From contig CAMESG010000002.1 of NCBI GenBank assembly GCA_945936135.1, positions 117,083 through 181,082 of the forward strand: a stretch of DNA of 64,000 bases, written 5' to 3'. Every line of letters begins with the position of its first letter. Positions within the stretch are counted from its first letter, which is position 1. The notes below the pieces were generated by a model. The model did not search any database, was not told where the DNA came from, and saw only the letters and a list, made by a program, of their open reading frames with translations. Below, piece after piece: positions 18,524 to 26,878 of this stretch. The position numbers and the translations under genes are program-made. The DNA is from an uncultured Mollicutes bacterium. GTDB taxonomy: Bacteria > Bacillota_I > Bacilli_A > RFN20 > CAG-826.

Positions 18524-19670
18524 CGAGAGCCTCCGAGGCGATCAACGCGGAAAGAAGACACCAAGTGAGGTTATATCCGCCGCATTCTCCGGCCATATCA
18601 AGGCATTCGCCAACGAAAGAAACGCGCTCTTCTTTTTTGGAAGAAAGCGTCCTAAGATCCACGTCATTCAAAGAGATGCCGCCCATCGTGACTTGCGCAT
18701 CCGAGAACGGGTAGTTCTCTTCGTAATGAAACGCCCAATGCTTCAATGTGGAAACCAAACCATCCACCCCTTGTTTGGTTACGATGTTTTCAAAATGACG
18801 GGCAAGTTCCAACGGGAAATAGGCTTCTAAGAAATGAGGGTGGATCGAATCTTTCCTTAGCTTTTCTTTCAAGGATTGGAACGTTTCATGTGGGAATAGA
18901 TCCAAGACGATCTCGATTCCTTTATAACCTTTTTGGGCAAGGTAAATCGAGGCATCAAAGATCACGATCCCCGAAAGACCGTCTTTCTTGAAAAGGATCT
19001 GTCCCGATTTTTCAAATGGAGTGTCACGTCCCTTGATACGAACCGTTCCGTTTACCCGCAAACCCTGCAAAGAGGGAAAATGTTCCTTCGTCCGGATAGG
19101 ACATAGAACCGGAACCATGGACTGAATCTGATAACCATGACGTTCAAAGACAGAGAATAGAGAACCATCGCTTCCAAGGTTCTTCCCGCTTTTCCCACCG
19201 ACGGCAAAAACTAGATAATCGAAAGCTTCTTCTCCTTCCGAGGTCAGCAAGGCGACACCATTAGGATGGGTCGAGTAATCGAGCGCTTTCTCGCCAAGAC
19301 GAAGCTTCGCACCCAAGGCCGTGAGGTTATGCCAAAGGTAACGGACAAGGCTTGGAGCCGATTCGGAAAGAGGATAGTAAAGGTCACCTTCTCTTTTTAG
19401 AGGGATACCCCATTCTATGAGCTTTTCCTTGAGAGATGAAAAGGGGATTCGTTGAAGGAACGATTTGAAAATCTCCGGGTGATCGTAATTTTCGGGCAAA
19501 GGATTATCGTGGAGTAAATTGCACCTTCCATTCCCTGTCGCCGCGATTTTCTTGCCTAGTTTTTCTTCGTGATCAAAAAGGGTCACCTCAAAATCTTGGT
19601 GTTTCGTTAGAAGGTCCAACGCGAGATAAATTCCCGAAGCGCTGGCACCGACAATCGCAATCCTTTTCAT
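18507..19670 (-). CDS. BaiN/HI0933-family NAD(P)/FAD-dependent oxidoreductase
   Basis: 387 residues from MKRIAIVGASASGIYLALDLL. Typical HI0933 features: KLGKKIAATGNGRCNLLHDN, FAVGGKSGKNLGSDGS, SQGQILF-like segment and the C-terminal GECLDMAGECGGYNLTWC. The dinucleotide motif reads GASASG where most have GAGASG. An upstream in-frame start (19718) would add 16 residues not seen in the family. Substrate unknown; the family includes bile-acid BaiN and many uncharacterised members. Pairs with the following flavoprotein gene. Confidence 0.86.
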   Translation of the reverse strand: MKRIAIVGASASGIYLALDLLTKHQDFEVTLFDHEEKLGKKIAATGNGRCNLLHDNPLPENYDHPEIFKSFLQRIPFSSLKEKLIEWGIPLKREGDLYYPLSESAPSLVRYLWHNLTALGAKLRLGEKALDYSTHPNGVALLTSEGEEAFDYLVFAVGGKSGKNLGSDGSLFSVFERHGYQIQSMVPVLCPIRTKEHFPSLQGLRVNGTVRIKGRDTPFEKSGQILFKKDGLSGIVIFDASIYLAQKGYKGIEIVLDLFPHETFQSLKEKLRKDSIHPHFLEAYFPLELARHFENIVTKQGVDGLVSTLKHWAFHYEENYPFSDAQVTMGGISLNDVDLRTLSSKKEERVSFVGECLDMAGECGGYNLTWCLLSALIASEALDAVLC

Positions 19671-19731
19671 CTGCTCAAGAATACAACAAAACCATACCCT
19701 TTTCCTTCTCTTTCTCAAGAAAGGGGTAAAA

Positions 19732-20112
19732 TCAGCGCTTTTGTTCTAGGTAACGTTCAATGCAGGATGCCGTCTCTTCCGATAATGCGTGTTCAATCTC
19801 GCAGCAATCTTTCTCGGCGGTTTCTTCGCTGACGCCAAGTTCCATCAAAAATTCCTTAAGCACGCGGTGCCGTTTCCAGGTACGCTCCGCGACTTCTCTT
19901 CCCTTCTTCGTCAAGGACATCGCGCCATAATCGATGCGCGTAATCAGCCCACGATCGATCAATTCATGGCCCATTTGGTGAACCGCCGGTTTGGAAACTC
20001 GAAGAATATTCGCAACGTTTGTCGTTGAAAGCGTTTCGCCCTTTTCTTCCAACATCAAAAGGGCTTCCAAGAAGTCTTCTTGGGACTGGCTGAAGGGATG
20101 AACATTCTTCAT
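19732..20112 (-). CDS. DtxR/MntR-family metal-dependent transcriptional regulator
   Basis: 126 residues. N-terminal winged helix (SQEDFLEALLMLEEKGETLSTT, RVSKPAVHQMGHELIDRGLI) followed by the dimerisation/metal domain with ERTWKRHRVLKEFL and DCCEIEHALSEETASCIE. The second domain Cys-Glu-His residues are those used for Mn/Fe sensing. Short form without an SH3 domain. No metal transporter gene lies next to it here; the downstream gene is GtrA-like. Confidence 0.88.
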   Translation of the reverse strand: MKNVHPFSQSQEDFLEALLMLEEKGETLSTTNVANILRVSKPAVHQMGHELIDRGLITRIDYGAMSLTKKGREVAERTWKRHRVLKEFLMELGVSEETAEKDCCEIEHALSEETASCIERYLEQKR

Positions 20113-20134
20113 AAACTTATGCTACTCCAAAGCC

Positions 20135-20683
20135 TCATTCGGCTTTAGCTTCCTTTGGGGCCTTATAGATAAAGAGTTTTCTCGTAATGAAGTTCCAAAC
20201 CATCGTAAAAATCGTTTTCACCGCAAAAACAATGGTAAATGCCCAGAATGTGCCGATATCTTGTTTAAACAAGGTGGAGAAGTCGACGGAAAGGATATTG
20301 ATGTTCCATCCGCTCCATTCCAAGCAAATCATGTAACCAAGGAAGTGGAGCAAGGCACCGCCAACGAGGCCTGCGGTCTGCCAGCCCAGGTACTTCAAAT
20401 TGCCCTTCCAAGACTTTGCTTCTTTCTCGGCTTTTTCTTCAACGTTTTGGAAACCCCATACGCCAGTTAAGGCCCAAGTGGAGGGTGTTGCAAAAAGCAT
20501 GCCAAGAAAGGAAAGAAGGAAGGCGATAAAGAAAGCGGCGACGTGCATACCAGCGTTCGCTTCCACCCAATCATGGAGGAAGCTCGTTATTACGAGCTCG
20601 AAAACGAAATCGATCGCAGTGCCGTAGACGCCAATAACCGCGAAGCGGATGATTTCTCGAATTAGACTGTTTTTATCCTTCAT
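20135..20683 (-). CDS. GtrA-like membrane protein
   Basis: 182 residues with four hydrophobic segments: IIRFAVIGVYGTAIDFVFEL, HVAAFFIAFLLSFLGML, WQTAGLVGGALLHFLGYMI and FWAFTIVFAVKTIFTMVWNF followed by ITRKLFIYK. The RF-VG-T-D start and NF-RK-FIY ending match the GtrA/DPMS flippase-accessory family, which helps move polyprenyl-linked sugars. An inserted cytosolic loop between helices 2 and 3 (about residues 70-95) is longer than usual. Confidence 0.78.
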   Translation of the reverse strand: MKDKNSLIREIIRFAVIGVYGTAIDFVFELVITSFLHDWVEANAGMHVAAFFIAFLLSFLGMLFATPSTWALTGVWGFQNVEEKAEKEAKSWKGNLKYLGWQTAGLVGGALLHFLGYMICLEWSGWNINILSVDFSTLFKQDIGTFWAFTIVFAVKTIFTMVWNFITRKLFIYKAPKEAKAE

Positions 20684-20725
20684 ACGAAAAGAGGCTTTTT
20701 TAAAACCGAAAAGAAAGAAGGTAGT

Positions 20726-20962
20726 TTACTTCTCCTCTTTCTTATAGACCTGGGTCGTTTTGACCGACCCTTTTCTTGGCCCCTTGGAGTTGTGGAATAA
20801 GATCGTCCCATTTTGGTTTTCGCCCAAAACCTTGCAATACTCCTCAGCTTCCTTCTTGGTGTCAAACAATTTGATCACCTTGGTGCTGCCTTGGATGCGG
20901 ATGGCCCATTTGCCGTCCTCTTCTCTTTTGGACACGTGGTAGACTTTGCGGTTTTCAGCCAT
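20726..20962 (-). CDS. DUF2188-family small protein
   Basis: 78 residues, MAENRKVYHVSKREEDGKWAIR and FDTKKEAEEYCKVL, then HNSKGPRKGS. This is the beta-beta-alpha pattern of DUF2188, whose function is unknown. AAAAGGAGAAC precedes the start at 20962. Confidence 0.8.
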   Translation of the reverse strand: MAENRKVYHVSKREEDGKWAIRIQGSTKVIKLFDTKKEAEEYCKVLGENQNGTILFHNSKGPRKGSVKTTQVYKKEEK

Positions 20963-21009
20963 GTTGTTCTCCTTTTGATTACCCTTATTTTAAATCAAAT
21001 TAATTTTTA

Positions 21010-22104
21010 TTAAGCATTTTCTTTTTCTTGGAGGCCTTGCACGAAAATCACGGCGTTCTTGAGCACCATGCGATCGGAGTCAAAACTCAAGGTTCGATAA
21101 GCATCTTCTGGCGAAAGCCAATAGGCTGCAGAGACTTCCTTTCCATCGACCTTCACCTCTCCTTCTGCCTCCACGGCAAAGAAGGTCACCTTTTTCAAAA
21201 CCCCAGGGCAAGGGGAATAGAAGATGGAAGTTTCAAAAGGCTCATAGAATGAGGAGACCGTTAAGTCCGTTTCTTCAAAAAGCTCACGTCTCGCGGTGTC
21301 TTTTCCGTCTTTGTCAAAAAATTCAACGTGTCCTTTTGGAAGGGAATAATGTCCAAGACCCATATGCTCGACGAGAACCTTCCCCTCACGGAACACGACC
21401 GCGCCATAAGAAGTTTCTTGTTTCCCAAGAAGGGAAGAAAGAGCTTTAAAGTCATCGTCGCTGATGCCGATGGCTTCGAAATAGTCTTCTAACGATCCAT
21501 AACGATCCATGAAGCGTTCATAAAAGGTCGGAAAGAAATCGAGGTTTGGCGTTGCCATCAAAGGTGCAATGTCCGGGCGATGCTTTCTTGTTTCCGCGGT
21601 CATCTTCGGAAGCAAGGGATAGCTCAGCATATAATCCGCGTTCACATCTTCCAAAGGGACGCCTTGAAGGAGCAACAACACCATCGAAATGGCGCCCGTT
21701 CGGTCTTTCCCGGCAGTGCAATGGAAGACCAAGGGTTTTGGGCAAGCGAGGATCGCTTTGAAGATTGCTCTTGCGCTTCGCGGGTCTTCCAACATTTCCA
21801 TGTAGGAATCCAATTGATCTTCGACGTCGGTCGGAATCCTCCCCCCGCCGTTCACCGGCAAGGAAAAATAGAGAAACCGAGGATCGTTCTTCATGGGATC
21901 TGGATAGGCTTCTGACGATGCAATATCGCGCAAATCCAAGACGGTTTTGATGCCAAGCGAAGCAATTTTATCCACGTCTTTCTCGCTCGCGAAGTTCAAT
22001 GCAGCGGAACGATAAATCACCCCAAATGATGTTTCTCCATAGGAGCAGGGGTAGCCGCCTAGATCGCGGAAATTCTCGATGTTTTCAAATTTGATGGTTC
22101 TCAT
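21010..22104 (-). CDS. Fusion of a tyrosine-phosphatase-like domain and an Ap4A-type Nudix hydrolase
   Basis: 364 residues from MRTIKFENIENFRDLGGYPC. Residues 1 to about 225 are a Y_phosphatase3-like domain with FRDLGG, YRSAAL and the P-loop HCTAGKDRTG (catalytic Cys, Arg). From about residue 235 a Nudix domain follows: YGAVVFREGKVLVEH, LPKGHVEFFDKDGKDTARRE and ELFEETDL. The Nudix box is one residue longer between its Gly and Arg-Glu than the consensus, and ends D-L instead of G-L, but the REL-EE core is intact. LPKGHVE is typical of asymmetric diadenosine-tetraphosphate hydrolases. An in-frame start at 22131 would add 9 residues; 22104 is preceded by AGAGGG. Confidence 0.85.
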   Translation of the reverse strand: MRTIKFENIENFRDLGGYPCSYGETSFGVIYRSAALNFASEKDVDKIASLGIKTVLDLRDIASSEAYPDPMKNDPRFLYFSLPVNGGGRIPTDVEDQLDSYMEMLEDPRSARAIFKAILACPKPLVFHCTAGKDRTGAISMVLLLLQGVPLEDVNADYMLSYPLLPKMTAETRKHRPDIAPLMATPNLDFFPTFYERFMDRYGSLEDYFEAIGISDDDFKALSSLLGKQETSYGAVVFREGKVLVEHMGLGHYSLPKGHVEFFDKDGKDTARRELFEETDLTVSSFYEPFETSIFYSPCPGVLKKVTFFAVEAEGEVKVDGKEVSAAYWLSPEDAYRTLSFDSDRMVLKNAVIFVQGLQEKENA

Positions 22105-22130
22105 GCCCTCTATTCTATCGGTTTCAAGCA

Positions 22131-22164
22131 AAGAAAAAAGCGTCTCCTTTTGCGGGAAACGCTT
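22131..22164 (-). terminator. Terminator after mscL
   Basis: Minus strand AAGCGTTTCC / GGAGACGCTT stem (22138-22164, one mismatch) followed by TTTTTCTT. Ends the mscL transcript before the phosphatase-Nudix gene. Confidence 0.85.
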
Positions 22165-22181
22165 CGGAAACAGAAGGGACG

Positions 22182-22865
22182 CTATTTTGCAGCGTTCTGC
22201 TTTTTGAGCTCTTCGAGCATCGCGGTCAAAATTTCTTTTTCGGTCGGTTCGGGCTTTCCAGGTTCTGGCGGGACCGGACGTTCTTCCGGGTGTTGCTCGT
22301 AGTACTTTTCAAGGGCAGCGAGTTTAATCTCTTCGCGCTTCTTGGCGAAGGCGGCGGCGACTTTGACGACGACGAACAAGGTGGCGGCGATGATCAAGAA
22401 CGAGATGATTGCGTTGATGAACGCGCCCCAATCGATAACGGCCGACGCGTTGAAGGCGTAGGTTTGCCCATGGAGGGTGTAGCTGGAGAGAAGCTTGCTT
22501 TGCCAGTTGAAGAATTCGGTGCTTCCGATTTCGACCCTGCCAGCCCCATTAGCTTCCGCGAAGCTTTGGGTCATCGCGTTCAAATCATTGATGTTGAAGC
22601 GTTGACCAACCCCGGCAAGACCTTGCTGGGCTTCATTCGCCGCGGGCAACACGGTGATCAAGCCCTTGATGCCACCAGGGAGTCCCCAAGAGACCAAGGA
22701 CATCAAGATGTTGACGAGGGAATTGACGATCGCGTTGAAGGCGCCGCCAACAATGACACCAACCGCCATATCAAGGACATTACCTCTCGAAATAAAGGCC
22801 TTGAATTCGGTCCACAAAGCTTTGAGCTTTCCGGAACCCTTCTTCTTTTTCTTTTCTTTTGACAT
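22182..22865 (-). CDS. mscL: Large-conductance mechanosensitive channel MscL with an enlarged extracellular loop
   Basis: 227 residues against about 130-150 typical. TM1 is clear ([20 protein letters not shown], with the [11 protein letters not shown] pore lining), and TM2 is [23 protein letters not shown] followed by the charged C-terminal helix. The loop between them spans about residues 65-140, roughly three times the usual size, and contains no Cys or repeats. The pore-lining and N-terminal amphipathic motifs are intact, so it should still gate on membrane tension. Confidence 0.92.
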   Translation of the reverse strand: MSKEKKKKKGSGKLKALWTEFKAFISRGNVLDMAVGVIVGGAFNAIVNSLVNILMSLVSWGLPGGIKGLITVLPAANEAQQGLAGVGQRFNINDLNAMTQSFAEANGAGRVEIGSTEFFNWQSKLLSSYTLHGQTYAFNASAVIDWGAFINAIISFLIIAATLFVVVKVAAAFAKKREEIKLAALEKYYEQHPEERPVPPEPGKPEPTEKEILTAMLEELKKQNAAK

Positions 22866-23064
22866 AAATGTCTCCTTTTGGATGCGTTTATCCTATTCCA
22901 AAGGAATACCTTCATCAACCGCATATGTAAGGATTGCTGAAACATGTTCCCCATAAACCTTATTTTCAAACGATGAACTTTCTTTCCTCATGAACCGCGA
23001 TGGCGAATATTTCTATCCCTCGACAAAATCGGGATAACACGAGGACTTTATAGGAACAAGAACC
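22866..23064. other. Intergenic region between mscL and the RibD-like pseudogene
   Basis: About 200 bases between divergent genes. It carries the mscL ribosome binding site (AAGGAGACATTT) and presumably both promoters. No RNA gene or repeat recognised. Confidence 0.4.
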
Positions 23065-23746
23065 ATGAAAAAGAAACCTTATATCACCTGTTATATGATG
23101 ATGTCGATCGATGGAAGAATCGACTGCGCGATGACCGCCGAACCCCCGGGCGTCGAAGAATATTACCCGTTGCTTTCGTAATCGAATTTTGATGACGTGG
23201 TCAGCGGTCGCGTTACCGCGGAACTTGAACTCGCAAAAAAAGGCAAATTCGCCCCAATAGAGAACATTCCCGTCAACGTTGAAACCGTGTCGAACAAATC
23301 AAGCGGCAAAAAGCATTACGAGATCATTATGGATTCAAGAGGCACGTTATTGTGGAAAGACGATAGCGAATACGATAAGGAAATGCTCATCATCACTTCC
23401 GAAAAAGTGAGCAAAGAATACTTGGAATATCTCGATCAAAAACACATTTCCTATATTGCATCAGGCGAAGGGAAAATCGACCTTGCCCGAGCGATGGAGA
23501 TATTGGGCGAATCCTTCGGCGTGAAGACCGTCGGCGTTGTAGGCGGATCTAAGATCAACACCGCGTTTTTTGGACGCCGGCCTTTTGGGCGAAGTCCTGT
23601 TGCTTATCGGGGCGGGGATCGATGGAAGGCCCTCATTCCCAACGGTGTTTGAAGGCAATGAAGAAAGATCGTTGATTCTTTTGAAACTCGTCGAAGCAAA
23701 GGCCTATGAATCCGGTGCGGTGCTCGTTCGATATAAAACGAAATAA
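23065..23746 (+). pseudogene. Broken RibD C-terminal/dihydrofolate-reductase-like gene
   Basis: Starts MKKKPYITCYMMMSIDGRIDCAM, the typical RibD_C opening. After EEYYPLLS an in-frame TAA (23179-23181) interrupts it; the frame then continues SNFDDVVSGRVTAELELAK through EDDSEYDKEML, VGVVGGSKINTAF. At 23567-23572 a run of six T shifts the frame; removing one T restores LDAGLLGEVLLLIGAGIDGR and an ending GAVLVRYKTK with TAA at 23744-23746. Two independent lesions make a true pseudogene more likely than one sequencing error. The intact form would be about 226 residues, a pyrimidine-deaminase-like reductase. Confidence 0.85.
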
Positions 23747-24435
23747 ATCCCGTTAAATCGATTAGGGGCAAAAACGTTTTTCTGTCAAGGAAAACACCCA
23801 CCGAAAAATTTCGCGAACTCATTTTGTCGAAATTTTGGTTACCTTCTACTAGAAAAGGGCTAAAGTTTCCGTCCAGTTCGCGGTTTCTTTTTTTCTTTGA
23901 AATGGGCCCATCTCCTTGCAAGCCCTAAAAAAGTGGCGAACAATCGCAAATATCAAAAGAAAATCGCGATGATTCCATTTTGTTTTCGCCCCAATATCAA
24001 AATTCCTGTGATAATGTTGAGGCAAATTTTCTTGGTCTAAGGTCGGTTTTTCTTTCCGCTATTTTCCAAGTTTCCAAGAAAAATGGTCCAAAAAATCAAG
24101 AGTTTATAAATACATAAAGATTAGTGTTTTTCGAAGGTTTTAAATTAGTTTTTTACACCGTATAACGGTGCCAGTTTCCCATTTTGAATGTTAAGGAAAA
24201 TTCAGAAAGAAAAAAGTGCAAGCCATCGGAAGTATTTCTTTATTGCTCGCAAGAATAGCAAAGAAAAAGAATACGAAAAGCGAGCAAGCGCTCAACTTGC
24301 AAGAAAAACAAATGTCCTTATAGTTATCTAAGCACGCCCCCTAAAGGGTTTGTCGAAACGTTGTATTGAATTAGACGTTTTTATAGCCCTAATTTTTCTA
24401 CGCGTTGCTTGTTCTAAAATGCAGGAGATAGCCAC
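23747..24435. other. 689-base intergenic region upstream of nrdD
   Basis: A/T-rich with no convincing ORF. It holds several A-tract and T-tract segments, a GCTCGC / GCGAGC inverted pair (about 24245-24285), and the nrdD ribosome binding site (GCAGGAGATAGCCAC). TAAAAT at 24413-24418 could be a -10. No match to an NrdR box or cobalamin riboswitch was seen by eye. Confidence 0.45.
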
Positions 24436-26814
24436 ATGCTGAACGTCATCAAAAGAGACGGGTCGCTCGTACCGTTCGACCTCAAAAAAATCGAAAGCGC
24501 CTTGGAACGCGCTTTCCTCGCGGAGCACAAAGACGCTTCGTCGCAAATCATTGAATTGCTCGCTTTGCGCGTCACTTCCGTCTTCAATCCAAAGATCAAA
24601 GACGAAAAGATTTCCGTCGAAGACATCCAGGACGCCGTTGAAATCGTCTTGATCCAAGCCAATTACATCGATGTGGCGCGTTCTTATATGGACTACCGTA
24701 AGAAGCATGCCGCCTTGCGCCAAGTCAAAACCACGAGTCTGGATTTCAAGAATGTCGTTGATAACTATCTTCGCATCGCCGACTGGCGCGTCAAGGAAAA
24801 CTCGACCGTCACGTACTCTGTCGGTGGCTTGATCCTTTCGAACTCCGGTGCGGTCACCGCGAACTACTGGTTGAGCGAAGTCTATGACAAGGAAATCGCC
24901 GATGCCCACCGCAACGCCGATATTCACATCCACGACCTTTCGATGCTTACCGGCTATTGCGCTGGTTGGTCCCTCAAGCAATTGATCCAGCAAGGCCTTG
25001 GCGGCGTTCCGGGCAAGATCACTTCTTCTCCCGCCCGCCACTTGATGACCCTTTGCAACCAAATGGTCAACTTCCTCGGCATCATGCAAAACGAATGGGC
25101 GGGCGCACAAGCTTTCTCTTCGTTTGATACCTATCTCGCCCCGTTCGTCCGCGTGGATCACCTCACCTATAAAGAAGTCAAGCAGTGCATCCAATCCTTC
25201 ATCTATGGCGTTAACACCCCGTCTCGTTGGGGGACCCAAGCGCCGTTTACCAACATCACCTTGGACTGGACCGTCCCGAACGACCTCAAGAACATGCCAG
25301 CTCTCGTTGGCGGCAAGGAAATGGACTTCACCTATGGCGATTGCACCGAGGAAATGGCGATGGTCAACCGTGCCTTCATCGAAGTCATGATCGAAGGCGA
25401 CGCCAATGGCCGCGGCTTCCAATACCCGATCCCGACCTACTCCATCACCAAGGACTTCGACTGGAGCCCGACGGAGAACAACAAACTCCTCTTCCAAATG
25501 ACCGCAAAATACGGCACCCCGTACTTCTCGAACTACATCAATTCCGACATGGAACCGAGCGATGTTCGTTCCATGTGCTGCCGTTTGCGCCTTGATTTGC
25601 GCGAATTACGCAAAAAGAGTGGCGGCTTCTTCGGCTCTGGCGAAAGCACCGGATCCGTCGGCGTTGTCACAATCAACATGCCACGCATCGCTTATCTAGC
25701 GACCGACAAAGAAGACTTCTACGCTCGTTTGGATCGCTTGATGGACATCTCCGCCCGTTCGCTCCGCGTGAAGCGCCAAACGATCGAGAAACTCTTGGAA
25801 GCGGGTCTATATCCCTACACCAAGCATTACCTCGGCAGTTTCAACAACCACTTCTCCACGATCGGTTTGGTCGGCATGAACGAAGTCTGCCTCAACGCCC
25901 GTTGGATCAAGAAAGACCTCACGAACAAGGAAGCCCAAGACTTCACCGTTGAAGTGCTCAACCACATGAGAGAACGCCTCTCCGATTACCAAGAGAAATA
26001 CGGCGACCTTTATAACCTTGAAGCGACCCCCGCGGAATCCACGGCCTTCCGTCTTGCCAAGCACGACAAGGAACGTTACCCGGACATTATCGCCGCGTCC
26101 GAAAACGGCGAAACCCCGTATTACACGAACTCTTCTCACTTGCCCGTCGGCTACACCGAAGACATCTTCGCCGCCTTAGACATCGAAGACCGCTTCCAGA
26201 CCCTCTATACCTCCGGCACCGTCTTCCACGCCTTCCTTGGGCAACGCTTGCCGGATTGGGAATCCTGCATGAAGCTCGTTCGCAAGATCGCGGAAAACTA
26301 CAAGCTCCCCTACTACACCATGTCCCCGACCTACTCCGTCTGCAAAGACCACGGATACCTCGCCGGCGAACAATGGAAATGCCCGATCTGCGGCAAGGAA
26401 GCCGAAGTCTATTCCCGTATCACCGGCTACTACCGCCCGGTCAAGAACTGGAACGCCGGCAAAGTTCAAGAATTCAAGCAGCGCAAGACCTACGAGGTCA
26501 AAGATAGTTCCGAGCCTCATGCGCACGAAGAACATTGCGCCTGCTGCGAGCACGGAACGAAAGCCGCGCCGAAAGCCGAGGAGATCATGCTCTTCACTTC
26601 CCCGACCTGCCCGAACTGCAAGATCGCCAAGATGCTCTTGGACAAAGCGGACATCGCCTATCAAAACATCGATGCCCTCACGCATAAGGATCTCGCGCTC
26701 GCCTATGGCGTGAAGCAAGCCCCGACCTTGATCGCTCCAAGCGAAGAAGGCTTCCGCGTCTACGAGAACGCCTCCAACATCAAAGAGTTCATCGCCAACG
26801 CGAAAAAGAACTAA
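24436..26814 (+). CDS. nrdD: Anaerobic ribonucleoside-triphosphate reductase with a C-terminal glutaredoxin domain
   Basis: Class III glycyl-radical enzyme making dNTPs without oxygen. 792 residues. N-terminal ATP cone (MLNVIKRDGSLVPFDLKKIESAL), catalytic barrel with IHIHDLSMLTGYCAGWSL, GVNTPSRWGTQAPFTNITLD and RSMCCRLRLDLRELRK, zinc site Cys-x2-His ... CPICG (about 634-654) and the radical site RITGYYRPVKNWNAGK with Gly at about 664. A Cys/His-rich linker (HAHEEHCACCEHG) leads to a glutaredoxin-like domain: LFTSPTCPNCKIAKMLL with C725-x-x-C728, and VKQAPTLIAPSEEGF. The fused redoxin and the adjacent trxB suggest dithiol rather than formate as reductant. Confidence 0.95.
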   Translation: MLNVIKRDGSLVPFDLKKIESALERAFLAEHKDASSQIIELLALRVTSVFNPKIKDEKISVEDIQDAVEIVLIQANYIDVARSYMDYRKKHAALRQVKTTSLDFKNVVDNYLRIADWRVKENSTVTYSVGGLILSNSGAVTANYWLSEVYDKEIADAHRNADIHIHDLSMLTGYCAGWSLKQLIQQGLGGVPGKITSSPARHLMTLCNQMVNFLGIMQNEWAGAQAFSSFDTYLAPFVRVDHLTYKEVKQCIQSFIYGVNTPSRWGTQAPFTNITLDWTVPNDLKNMPALVGGKEMDFTYGDCTEEMAMVNRAFIEVMIEGDANGRGFQYPIPTYSITKDFDWSPTENNKLLFQMTAKYGTPYFSNYINSDMEPSDVRSMCCRLRLDLRELRKKSGGFFGSGESTGSVGVVTINMPRIAYLATDKEDFYARLDRLMDISARSLRVKRQTIEKLLEAGLYPYTKHYLGSFNNHFSTIGLVGMNEVCLNARWIKKDLTNKEAQDFTVEVLNHMRERLSDYQEKYGDLYNLEATPAESTAFRLAKHDKERYPDIIAASENGETPYYTNSSHLPVGYTEDIFAALDIEDRFQTLYTSGTVFHAFLGQRLPDWESCMKLVRKIAENYKLPYYTMSPTYSVCKDHGYLAGEQWKCPICGKEAEVYSRITGYYRPVKNWNAGKVQEFKQRKTYEVKDSSEPHAHEEHCACCEHGTKAAPKAEEIMLFTSPTCPNCKIAKMLLDKADIAYQNIDALTHKDLALAYGVKQAPTLIAPSEEGFRVYENASNIKEFIANAKKN

Positions 26815-26878
26815 CGATCCGTTTCACTCTTTGGCCCTTCCCTTATGGGAGGGGCCTTCTTCATCTAAGGAGAACGAC

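Noticed and set aside
23747..24435. Cobalamin riboswitch or NrdR box before nrdD
   Set aside because: No B12-box-like or paired NrdR-type 16-mers could be found by eye.
24328..25497. 389-codon minus-strand frame opposite nrdD
   Set aside because: Mirror of the strongly biased nrdD codons; no motif and no start signal.
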